From Rhodocyclaceae bacterium UBA2250 (GTDB lineage Bacteria > Pseudomonadota > Gammaproteobacteria > Burkholderiales > Rhodocyclaceae): a DNA stretch of 56,896 nucleotides. Below are positions 1 through 10,047 of the stretch, in pieces. Made by a program: the position numbers and the translations under genes. The notes under the pieces were generated by a model that did not search any database, was not told the DNA's origin, and saw nothing but the letters and a program-made list of their open reading frames with translations. Position 1 is the stretch's first letter. Every line of letters begins with the position of its first letter. The stretch spans positions 1 through 56,896 of the forward strand of contig DDXW01000045.1 in assembly GCA_002347285.1 (NCBI GenBank), written 5' to 3'.

Positions 1-25
1 CACTCGTTTTTCAAAAGAGCCAGTT

Positions 26-874
26 TTATTGTCCGCGGGCGATGGCGGTTTCGACGAGGGCGAGGAAGTCCCGCTCGTCGCGCACCTGCGCGACTTCGTG
101 CGAGGTGACGGTGTAGCCGTGCGGCCGGGCGATGGCTTCGTAGCGCGGGATGCGCGAGTGGAACAGGTGCGGGAAGACCCAGCGCGTGAAGTCGTCGGGC
201 TCGGCCTGCGCGATGTCGGCGAGGCCGCGCTCGGCGAGGAACTTCGGCAGGTGCTCGGCGAGGAAGGCGGGGCGGAAGTAGAGCGGCTTGGGGTCGCTCT
301 GCGCGCGGCGGATCAGCTCGGCTTCCTCCTCGGGCGTGGTGACCTGGATGTAGAGGATCAGCGTGTGCGCGACCAGCAGGTCGATCACGGCCGGGTCTTC
401 CAGCTCGCACAGGCTGCCGCCGACGTCGTTGACGAAATGCGCGTAGCCGTAGATGTCCTGCGCCTTCCTCACGAAGGCCGGCACGTCGTGCATCGCCGCG
501 ATCTCGCCCTCGCGGTACATCGCCTGGCGGCGCGCGAACTCGGCGAAGGGGATGCCGCCCTGCGCCGGATCGCCGAGCTTGCCGACGAAGGTGAGCACCG
601 GGCCGAGGTCGTCGATCTTGATGTTGTTCTTGATGTCGATCCAGTCGCGCCGCAGCAGTTCGCGCAGGAAGGGCACCTGCATCGCCTGCTGTTTGATCAG
701 GTCGAGGATCGGCTCGTCGAGGTAGCGCTTGCCGATGCGGAAGTCGGCCGAGTAGTGGAACCAGTCGTGCCGGCGCAGCATCGACGACAGCCAGGTCTTG
801 CCGACGCCCGACATGCCGAGCAGCGTGACCTTCTTGTGCGGCCAGGCGCGGAATGCGGCGGGCGTGAGTTTCAT
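26..874 (-). CDS. P-loop ATPase of unknown role
   Basis: A 282-residue soluble protein with a clear Walker A motif near the N-terminus (GMSGVGKT, about residues 20-27). No signal peptide or membrane segment is visible. I do not recognise a named family. The N-terminal P-loop followed by a long charged alpha/beta region suggests a small-molecule kinase or regulatory ATPase. Its ATG overlaps the malQ stop in an ATGA (871-874), so it is translationally coupled as the last gene of glgX-malQ-ATPase. That placement hints at a link to glycogen or maltodextrin metabolism, which is inference only. The stop codon lies 25 bases from the window edge, so the gene is complete. Confidence 0.75.
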   Translation of the reverse strand: MKLTPAAFRAWPHKKVTLLGMSGVGKTWLSSMLRRHDWFHYSADFRIGKRYLDEPILDLIKQQAMQVPFLRELLRRDWIDIKNNIKIDDLGPVLTFVGKLGDPAQGGIPFAEFARRQAMYREGEIAAMHDVPAFVRKAQDIYGYAHFVNDVGGSLCELEDPAVIDLLVAHTLILYIQVTTPEEEAELIRRAQSDPKPLYFRPAFLAEHLPKFLAERGLADIAQAEPDDFTRWVFPHLFHSRIPRYEAIARPHGYTVTSHEVAQVRDERDFLALVETAIARGQ

Positions 875-2801
875 GCCGGCCTCGCGGCGCGCACCGCGGC
901 GGCGACGCGCCGGAAGTCTTCATTCCCGGCCCAGTCCTCGAGCGGCAGCGGCAGCTTGCGCTGCCAGTTGGGATGCCGGTCTTCCAGCGTGCCGGGCACG
1001 TTGGTCTGGTCGGCGATGCCGAAGACGTCCTCGGGCTGCACGACCATGATCTGCGCCGGCGAGCGCGCGAGATAGGCGTGGATCGCGGCGATCAGTGCGG
1101 GCGTCAGCTCGGGCAGCGCGGCGGGATCCTTGCCGGTGCCCGCCGGCAGCAGCCCTTCGCGTTCGAGCGCCCAGAGCAGGCGGCCGCGGTCCCAGTCGCG
1201 TTCGGCGATCAGGCGCTGGCGCACCGCGTCGCCGGGGAACAGCATCAGCGCGGTGCGCACGGCGAGGTCGGTGCCGCGCCAGAAGCCGGCCAGCGTCGGC
1301 AGGTCGTGCGTGCCGGCCGCCACCAGCGCCTGGCGCGGCATGTCGCGCGGCAGGCGGAACTGGCTGTCCGGGTAGCGTTCGAAGATGAGCGGATGGTAGG
1401 AGAGCACGCCGGCCGCGCCCAGCCGCTCGCGGAAGCCGTCGGGCACCGTGCCGAGATCCTCGCCGATGACGAGGCACTCGCTGCGCACGCTCTCGGCGGC
1501 GACCGCGCCGAGCATGTCGTCGAACGGGTAATGGACGTAGGCGCCCTCGGTCGCCGGCGCGTCGGCCGGCACCCAGAACATGCGCGCGAGGCCCATCACA
1601 TGGTCGATGCGCAGCGCGCCGGCATGCTTCATGTTGGCGCGCAGGATCGCGGTGAAGGGCGCGTAGCCGGTCTCGCGCAGGCGGTGCGGCACGAAGGGCG
1701 GCAGGCCCCAGTCCTGGCCGAGCAGGTTCAGGTCGTCGGGCGGTGCGCCGGCATGCGCGCCGGCCGGCGCGCCGCCGTTGCCGATGGCGAAGGCGGCCTG
1801 GTCGCTCCAGACTTCCGCGCCGCCCGGATTGGCGCCGACCGCGAGATCCTGATAGATGCCGACGGCCAGGCCGAGCTGGCGCGCGCGCGCCGCGGCGGCG
1901 GCGAGCTGTCCGTCGGCCAGCCACTGCAGCCAGGCGCGGTAGGCGACGGCCTCGGCGTTCTCGCGCGCGAAGGCGGCGACGGCCGGCGCGGCGGGATCGC
2001 GGTAGTCCGCCGGCCAGGCCGGCCAGCCCCAGACGTTCGCGTCGGCGGCACGCCAATGCGCCTGCAGCGTCTCGAACAGCGCAAGGCGCTCGAGCGCCTC
2101 GCCCTGCTGCGCGCGCCAGGCCGCGAACGCTTCCGCCCGCGCGCCGCCGGCGGCGCGGAACCGGTCGAACAGCAGCGGCAGGATCTCGAACTTGGCGGCG
2201 GCGACGCCGGCGTAGTCGACGTAGGCCGCGGCGCGCAGCGCCTGCAGGCGGTTCTGAAACTCGGCGCTGGCGAGGCGGCGGCGGACGACTTCGCAGGCGG
2301 CGAATTCGGGCACGGCCTCGACGTCGAGGTAGAGCACGTTGAGGAAGCCGCGGTGCGACGGGCTGTACGGGCTGATGTGCAGCGGGTTGTCGGGGAACAG
2401 CGCGTGCAGCGGATTGAGGCCGACCAGGTCGCCGCCCGCGGCGGCGGTCAGTTCGAGCAGGCCGGCGAGGTCGGTGAAGTCGCCGATGCCCCAGTTGCGG
2501 CGCGAGCGCACGCCGTAGAGCTGCACCGTCAGGCCCCACAGCCGCTTGCCCGCCTGCAGCGCCGCGGGCTGGTGGCAGCGTTGCGCCAGCGCGGGGCGGG
2601 GCGCCGCCGCGCGGCGCCGCTCCGCCGCCTGCCAGTCGGCGAGCAGGCCGGCCGGGTCGCGCGTCACGCGCTCGGGCGGGAAGTGCATCGCCGCGAGCAG
2701 GTCGCGCCGCGTGCTGTCGGTGGTCGGATGGTGGCCGCCCCAGATGTCGTGGTATTCGTCGGCGATGCCGCAGGCGGCGGCGAGCGCGGCGAGGGCGTCG
2801 C

Positions 2802-2805
<4 letters not shown>
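871..2805 (-). CDS. malQ: 4-alpha-glucanotransferase (amylomaltase, GH77)
   Basis: A 644-residue GH77 enzyme that transfers alpha-1,4-glucan segments between maltodextrins in the cytoplasm. The three catalytic acids can be placed from family motifs: Asp401 nucleophile (RIDHVMGL), Glu449 acid/base (VIGEDLGTVP) and Asp501 (THDLPTL). The C-terminal ADQTNVPGT signature is also present. The start at 2805 is chosen because it forms an ATGA overlap with the glgX stop and gives the usual N-terminal extension; longer readings upstream in this frame are only a shadow of glgX. Residues 177-184 (RRLASAEF) are encoded by one copy of the 23-bp dispersed repeat. GlgX debranches glycogen and MalQ would rework the released maltodextrins. 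Confidence 0.95.
2257..2279 (-). repeat. 23-bp dispersed repeat, copy 1 (inside malQ)
   Basis: The minus strand matches the repeat consensus exactly, including the core AGCGCCGAGTTT. It is read in malQ as RRLASAEF and keeps the frame. Confidence 0.8.
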
Positions 2806-4973
<2,168 letters not shown>

Positions 4974-4982
4974 GGGGGGGCT

Positions 4983-5468
4983 TTACAGGAAGCGCTTGAG
5001 GATCTTCTGGCTCTGCGCGTCGAGCTCGCGCCGGTCGCGCACGAGGAAGTGGATGCCGTTGCTGTCGGCGATCAGCAGCGCGCCGGGGCCCTTGAGGCGG
5101 CGGATGTCGTCCTCGCTCTTGAGGATCAGCGCCGCGGGGCCGCGATCGGTCTCGACCTGCCAGGTGCTCGGCGTGGCGAAGCTCGAGACGGCAACGATGC
5201 GGCGGATCACCGGCATGAACTCGCGCTGGGCGAACTCCTCGCCGAGCAGCGTGCGCGCCGGCTCGGGCAGGTCGGCCAGGCGGTCGGCCCACAGCAGCTC
5301 CTTGCTTTCGGCGGACAGGATCGAGATGCCTTCGTCGGGCGCGGTGAGGGCGAAGGCGCGCACCGGCACGACGCCGGCATGCGCGATGCCGTCGCGGCCG
5401 ACGAACACGAGGCGGCCGAACGGGTCGCGGCTCAGGGTGAAGGGCGCTGGCCCGGCGCTGCGGCTCAT
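4983..5468 (-). CDS. DUF1854 protein associated with cyanophycin metabolism
   Basis: A 161-residue protein of the DUF1854 family, which occurs next to cyanophycin synthetases in proteobacteria. No catalytic motif, signal peptide or membrane helix is visible. The C-terminus has the ADSNGIHFLV and ELDAQSQKIL blocks typical of the family. The ATG at 5468 overlaps the stop of the ABC exporter (ATGA), so the two are made together, and they sit divergently from cphA'/cphA. The family association with cyanophycin is established by context; a molecular role is not. It could be a small partner of the exporter or a granule protein. Confidence 0.8.
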   Translation of the reverse strand: MSRSAGPAPFTLSRDPFGRLVFVGRDGIAHAGVVPVRAFALTAPDEGISILSAESKELLWADRLADLPEPARTLLGEEFAQREFMPVIRRIVAVSSFATPSTWQVETDRGPAALILKSEDDIRRLKGPGALLIADSNGIHFLVRDRRELDAQSQKILKRFL

Positions 5469-7741
5469 AGCTTGGCCTCCTCGGCAGGGTGCCTGACGGC
5501 GGCGGCTTCGGCGGGCACGGCCTCGCCGAGCGGCGGCGGCTCGTCGAGCTGCTTGCTCTGCGCCATGTAGAGACGCCAGTAGTGGCCCTCGCGCACCATC
5601 AGCTCGTCGTGATTGCCGATCTCGACGATCTTGCCGCGGTCCATGACGATCAGCCGGTCGGCGCGCCGCAGCGTGGACAGGCGATGCGCGATCGCGATCG
5701 TCGTGCGGCCGCGGATCAGGTTGTTGAGCGCGCTCTGGATCTCGAACTCGGTCTCGGTGTCGACCGCCGAGGTGGCCTCGTCGAGGATCAGGATGCGCGG
5801 ATCGATCAGCAGCGCGCGCGCGATCGAGATGCGCTGGCGCTCGCCGCCGGAGAGCGCCTGGCCGCGCTCGCCGACCAGCGAGTCGTAGCCGAAGGGCTGG
5901 CGCAGGATGAATTCGTGCGCGTGGGCGGCGCGCGCGGCGGCGACGATCTCGGCGCGCGTGGCGTCGGGCTTGCCGTAGGCGATGTTCTCGGCGATGGTGC
6001 CGAAGAACAGGAAGGGCTCCTGCAGGACGAGGCCGATGTGCTTGCGGTAGTCGGCGACCGCGACGCTCCTCAGGTCGAGGCCCTCGACCTTGATGCCGCC
6101 CTCGGTGACGTCGTAGAAGCGGCAGATCAGGTTGACCAGCGTGCTCTTGCCCGAGCCGCTGTGGCCGACCAGGCCGATCATCTCGCCCGGCCGGATGTCG
6201 AGGTCGATGCCGCGCAGGATGGCGCGGTTGCCGTAGCGGAAATGCACGTTCTCGATCTGGATGCCGCCCCTGACCGGCGGCAGCACGGCGGGATGGGCCG
6301 GATCGGGCACGCTCGAGACGTGATCGAGGATGTCGAAGATGCGCTTGGCGCCGGCGGCGGCCTTCTGGGTGGCGGACACCATGCGGCTCATCGAGTCGAG
6401 CCGCGTGTAGAAGCGCGAGATGTAGGCGAGGAAGGCGGTGAGCACGCCGACCGTGATGCTGTCCTTGGCGACCAGCCAGATGCCGAAGATCCACACCACC
6501 AGCACGCCGATCTCGGTGAGCAGGCCGACGGTCGGCGCGAACAGCGACCAGACGCGGTTGAGGCGGTCGTTGACCTCGAGGTTGTGGCGGTTGGCGTCGC
6601 GGAAGCGGTGCGCCTCGCGCGCTTCCTGGGCGAAGGCCTTGACGACGCGGATGCCGGGAATGGTGTCGGCCAGGACCGAGGTCACCTCGGCCCAGACGCG
6701 GTCGATCTGCTCGAAGCCGGTGCGCAGCTTCTCGCGCACGAAGTGGATCATCCAGCCGATGATCGGCAGCGGCAGCAGCGTGACGAGCGCGAGCCAGGGG
6801 TTGATCGAGAACAGGATCGCCGCCGTCATCGCGATCATCAGCACGTCGGTGGCGAAGTCGAGCAGATGCAGCGAGAGGAAGACGTTGATGCGGTCGGTTT
6901 CCGAGCCGATGCGCGCCAGCAGGTCGCCGGTGCGCTTGCCGCCGAAGTACTCGAGGCTGAGTTTCAGCAGGTGCTCGTAGGTGGTGGTGCGCAGGTCGGC
7001 GCCGATGCGCTCCGACACCAGCGCCAGGATGTAGGTGCGCGCCCAGCCGAGCCCCCAGGCCAGCGCGGCGGCGCCGAGCAGGCCGCCGAGCAGCCAGGAG
7101 ACCTTGGTCCAGTCGATCGGCTTGCCGTTCTGATAGGGGATCAGCACGTCGTCCATCAGCGGCATGGTCAGGTAGGGCGGCACCAGCGTCGCGGCGGTGG
7201 CGGCCAGCGTCAGCAGGAAGCCGGCCAGCAGCATGTTCTTGTAGGGCACCGCGAAGCGCCACAGGCGCAGCAGCGTCCAGGTCGACGGCGGCGTGTGCAG
7301 TTCGCGCGCGCAGTTGGGGCATTCCTCCTCGTCGGCCGGCAGCGGCGCCTGGCAGATCGGGCAGACGGCGGCGACGGCCGGCGGCGGGGGCAGGCCGCTG
7401 ACGATGCTGTCGCGCCGGCGGTTGAACTCGCGCTCGAAGCGCAGCGCGGCCGGATTGCGCGCCATGGTGTAGCGCCACAGCGCCAGCCGGCCGGTGGCAT
7501 CGGTCAGTTCGAGCATGCCGAGGCCGGCGTGGTCGTGGTGGTTCAGGTTCAGTCCGGCGGACAGGTCCCAGGCACGGTCGCCGGCGACGATGCGCCGCTC
7601 GGTCAGCGTCAACTGGCCCGGCCGGAAGTCGAGCCGGTCGTCGAGGTCGATCTCGAACGTCGCCAGCGTGCGTTCGTCCGGCTTCGGGGGAACGGGGGCT
7701 GCGGGCTGTACGCCTTGGAGTAAAGTGTCGTCTGCGTTCAC
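5465..7741 (-). CDS. Cyanophycin-associated ABC exporter with N-terminal zinc ribbon
   Basis: A 758-residue half-transporter. Residues 1-150 are a soluble head that resembles the DUF1854 architecture (TERRIVAGDRAWDLSAGL, YTMARNPAALRFE) and end in a zinc-ribbon-like CPIC-x10-CPNC (Cys127, 130, 141, 144). A six-helix exporter domain spans about 160-450. The nucleotide-binding domain has Walker A GHSGSGKS (525-532), signature LSGGERQ (630-636) and Walker B LILDEA (651-656). The start is GTG at 7741; no strong ribosome site is seen, so the exact start is uncertain. It is coupled to the DUF1854 gene and divergent from cphA'. The substrate is unknown: dipeptide, arginine/aspartate or lipid are all open. 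Confidence 0.88.
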   Translation of the reverse strand: MNADDTLLQGVQPAAPVPPKPDERTLATFEIDLDDRLDFRPGQLTLTERRIVAGDRAWDLSAGLNLNHHDHAGLGMLELTDATGRLALWRYTMARNPAALRFEREFNRRRDSIVSGLPPPPAVAAVCPICQAPLPADEEECPNCARELHTPPSTWTLLRLWRFAVPYKNMLLAGFLLTLAATAATLVPPYLTMPLMDDVLIPYQNGKPIDWTKVSWLLGGLLGAAALAWGLGWARTYILALVSERIGADLRTTTYEHLLKLSLEYFGGKRTGDLLARIGSETDRINVFLSLHLLDFATDVLMIAMTAAILFSINPWLALVTLLPLPIIGWMIHFVREKLRTGFEQIDRVWAEVTSVLADTIPGIRVVKAFAQEAREAHRFRDANRHNLEVNDRLNRVWSLFAPTVGLLTEIGVLVVWIFGIWLVAKDSITVGVLTAFLAYISRFYTRLDSMSRMVSATQKAAAGAKRIFDILDHVSSVPDPAHPAVLPPVRGGIQIENVHFRYGNRAILRGIDLDIRPGEMIGLVGHSGSGKSTLVNLICRFYDVTEGGIKVEGLDLRSVAVADYRKHIGLVLQEPFLFFGTIAENIAYGKPDATRAEIVAAARAAHAHEFILRQPFGYDSLVGERGQALSGGERQRISIARALLIDPRILILDEATSAVDTETEFEIQSALNNLIRGRTTIAIAHRLSTLRRADRLIVMDRGKIVEIGNHDELMVREGHYWRLYMAQSKQLDEPPPLGEAVPAEAAAVRHPAEEAKL

Positions 7742-7787
7742 AGTCTGTAACGGATGGACGGTTGGCTCGCTTGCAATGATACGGCCA

Positions 7788-7810
7788 GCCGCCCCGCCAG
7801 CGCCGAGTTT
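7788..7810 (+). repeat. 23-bp dispersed repeat, copy 2 (intergenic)
   Basis: Exact consensus copy in the 143-bp divergent gap between the ABC exporter and cphA'. I see no other convincing element in this gap. Confidence 0.85.
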
Positions 7811-7884
7811 TATGTTCGCCGGGCGTGTCAGCCTGTGGCCGGATCGTGCGTTAAACCGCTGCAGGGCTCCACGACAAAACCTCT

Positions 7885-10032
7885 ATGAAATCCATCGAAT
7901 TCCTGAAAATCATTCATTTGCGCGGTCCGAACATGTGGACCTACCGCCCGGTCCTCGAAGCCTGGATCGACATCGGCGAACTGGAGGACTGCCCCTCCAA
8001 CACCATTCCCGGCTTCTACGAACGGCTGTCCGCCTGGCTGCCCTCGCTGATCGAGCACCGCTGCAGCTACGACGAGCGCGGCGGCTTCCTGCGGCGCGTC
8101 GAGGAGGGCACCTGGCCCGGCCACATCCTCGAGCACGTGACGCTCGAGCTGCAGAACCTGGCGGGCATGCCCGGCGGCTTCGGCAAGGCGCGCGAGATGG
8201 ACAAGCGCGGCCACTACAAGGTGGTGGTGCGCGCCTGGCACGAGGACGTGACGCGCGCGGCCCTGCATGCGGCGCGCGACCTGGTGATGGCGGCGATCGA
8301 GGACCGCCCCTTCGACGTGGCCGCCACGGTCGAGATGCTGACCGATCTGGTCGACGACAAGTGCCTCGGGCCGAGCACGGCCGCCATCGTCGATGCCGCC
8401 GACGCGCGCGACATCCCGGCCATCCGCCTCTCGGACGCCAACCTGGTCCAGCTCGGCTACGGCGCGAAGAGCCGCCGCATCTGGACCGCCGAGACCGACC
8501 GCACCGGCGCGATCGCCGAGAGCATCTCGCGCGACAAGGATCTGACCAAGTCGCTGCTGCTGCCCTGCGGCGTGCCGGTGCCGGAAGGGCGCATGGTCGA
8601 CAGCCCGGCCGATGCCTGGGAGGCCGCCCAGGAGATCGGCCTGCCGGTGGTGATCAAGCCCTACGACGGCAACCACGGACACGGCGTCTTCATCAACCTG
8701 ACGACCCGCGAGGAGATCGAGACGGCCTACGGCGTCGCGCTCGACGAGGGCAGCGGCGTGATGATCGAGCGCTCCGTGTCCGGGGCCGAACACCGCCTGC
8801 TGGTGGTCGGCGGCCAGCTGGTGGCGGCCACCAAGGGCGACATGGTGTCGGTGACCGGCGACGGCAAATCGACGATCCAGCAGCTGATCGACAGCCAGAT
8901 CAATTCCGACCCGCGCCGCGGCACCACCGAGGAGCATCCGCTCAACTTCATCCGCCTCGATTCCGCCGCGCGGCTGGAACTCGCGCGCCAGGGCTTCGGC
9001 GGCGGCGACGCCGTGCCGCCGGCCGGCCGGACCGTGCTGATCCAGCGCACCGGCAACCACGCCTTCGACGTGACCGACGAGGTGCATCCGGAGGTGGCCC
9101 GGGCCGCCAGCCTGGCGGCGAAGATCGTCGGGCTCGACATCGCCGGCATCGACGTGGTCGCCGAGGACATCGCGCAGCCGCTCGAGACGCAGAAGGGCGC
9201 CATCGTCGAGGTGAATGCCGGGCCGAGCCTGCTGATGCACATCAAGCCGGCGGTCGGCAAGCCGCGCCCGGTGGGCGAGGCGATCGTCGCCCACCTGTTT
9301 CCGCACGAGGACATGGGCCGCATCCCGGTGATCGGCATCACCGGCCACCGCGACACGACGGCGGTCGCGCAGATCGTCGCGCGCCTGCTGCAGCTCGACG
9401 GCCGACGCACCGGCCTGGCCTGCGCGGCGGGCCTCTACCTCGACCGCCGTCAGATCCAGGCGGGCGACTGCGCGCGCTGGGAGCCCGCCCGGCGGCTGCT
9501 GATGAACCGTGCCGTCGATGCCGCCGTGATCGAGAACCCGCCCCGCACGCTGGCCGGCGAGGGGCTCGCCTACGATCGCTGCCAGGTCGGCGTCGTCACC
9601 GCCATCGACAATGCGGCGCTGCTGCCCGAGCACGGCATCGAGACGGAAAACCAACTCTACAAGGTGCTGCGCACCCAGATCGATGTCGTGCTGCCGAAGG
9701 GTGTTGCCGTGCTCAATGCCGAGGACGAGACGGTCGCCGGCCTCGCCGAACTGTGCGACGGCGAGGTGATCTTCTTCGCCGCCGACGCCGCGCTGCCGCT
9801 GATCGGCGAGCACCGCCGCAAGGGCGGTCGCGCGCTGGTAGTGCGCGGCTCCCAGATCGTGCTGACCGCCGGCGGCATGGAGGCGCCGCTGGTCGACATG
9901 GCCACCGTGCCGCTGCTGCAGGAATCCACCGGCCATCTCGCCGGCATCCTCGCCGCGCTCGGCGCCGGCTGGGCGCTCGGCCTGACGCCCGAGCTGCTGC
10001 GCGCCGGCATCGAAACCTACACTGCCGCCTGA
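7885..10032 (+). CDS. Truncated/degenerate cyanophycin synthetase homologue (CphA')
   Basis: A 715-residue CphA-like protein. The N-terminal and ATP-grasp domains match the neighbouring CphA over their whole length (LRGPNMW, DGNHGHGVFIN, RLLVVGGQLVAA, IVEVNAGPSL). The Mur-ligase half is defective. Its P-loop reads GITGHRDTT (484-492) where CphA has GTNGKTT, so the phosphate-binding Lys is replaced by His488, and the protein stops where CphA continues into its last ~140 residues, the C-terminal Mur lobe. In CphA the ATP-grasp site adds Asp and the Mur site adds Arg, so this protein should be unable to do the Mur step alone. Fifteen bases separate it from cphA. It may be a heteromeric partner, a primer-length enzyme or a dipeptide-using synthetase. 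Confidence 0.88.
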   Translation: MKSIEFLKIIHLRGPNMWTYRPVLEAWIDIGELEDCPSNTIPGFYERLSAWLPSLIEHRCSYDERGGFLRRVEEGTWPGHILEHVTLELQNLAGMPGGFGKAREMDKRGHYKVVVRAWHEDVTRAALHAARDLVMAAIEDRPFDVAATVEMLTDLVDDKCLGPSTAAIVDAADARDIPAIRLSDANLVQLGYGAKSRRIWTAETDRTGAIAESISRDKDLTKSLLLPCGVPVPEGRMVDSPADAWEAAQEIGLPVVIKPYDGNHGHGVFINLTTREEIETAYGVALDEGSGVMIERSVSGAEHRLLVVGGQLVAATKGDMVSVTGDGKSTIQQLIDSQINSDPRRGTTEEHPLNFIRLDSAARLELARQGFGGGDAVPPAGRTVLIQRTGNHAFDVTDEVHPEVARAASLAAKIVGLDIAGIDVVAEDIAQPLETQKGAIVEVNAGPSLLMHIKPAVGKPRPVGEAIVAHLFPHEDMGRIPVIGITGHRDTTAVAQIVARLLQLDGRRTGLACAAGLYLDRRQIQAGDCARWEPARRLLMNRAVDAAVIENPPRTLAGEGLAYDRCQVGVVTAIDNAALLPEHGIETENQLYKVLRTQIDVVLPKGVAVLNAEDETVAGLAELCDGEVIFFAADAALPLIGEHRRKGGRALVVRGSQIVLTAGGMEAPLVDMATVPLLQESTGHLAGILAALGAGWALGLTPELLRAGIETYTAA

Positions 10033-10047
10033 TCCGAACCGCACATC

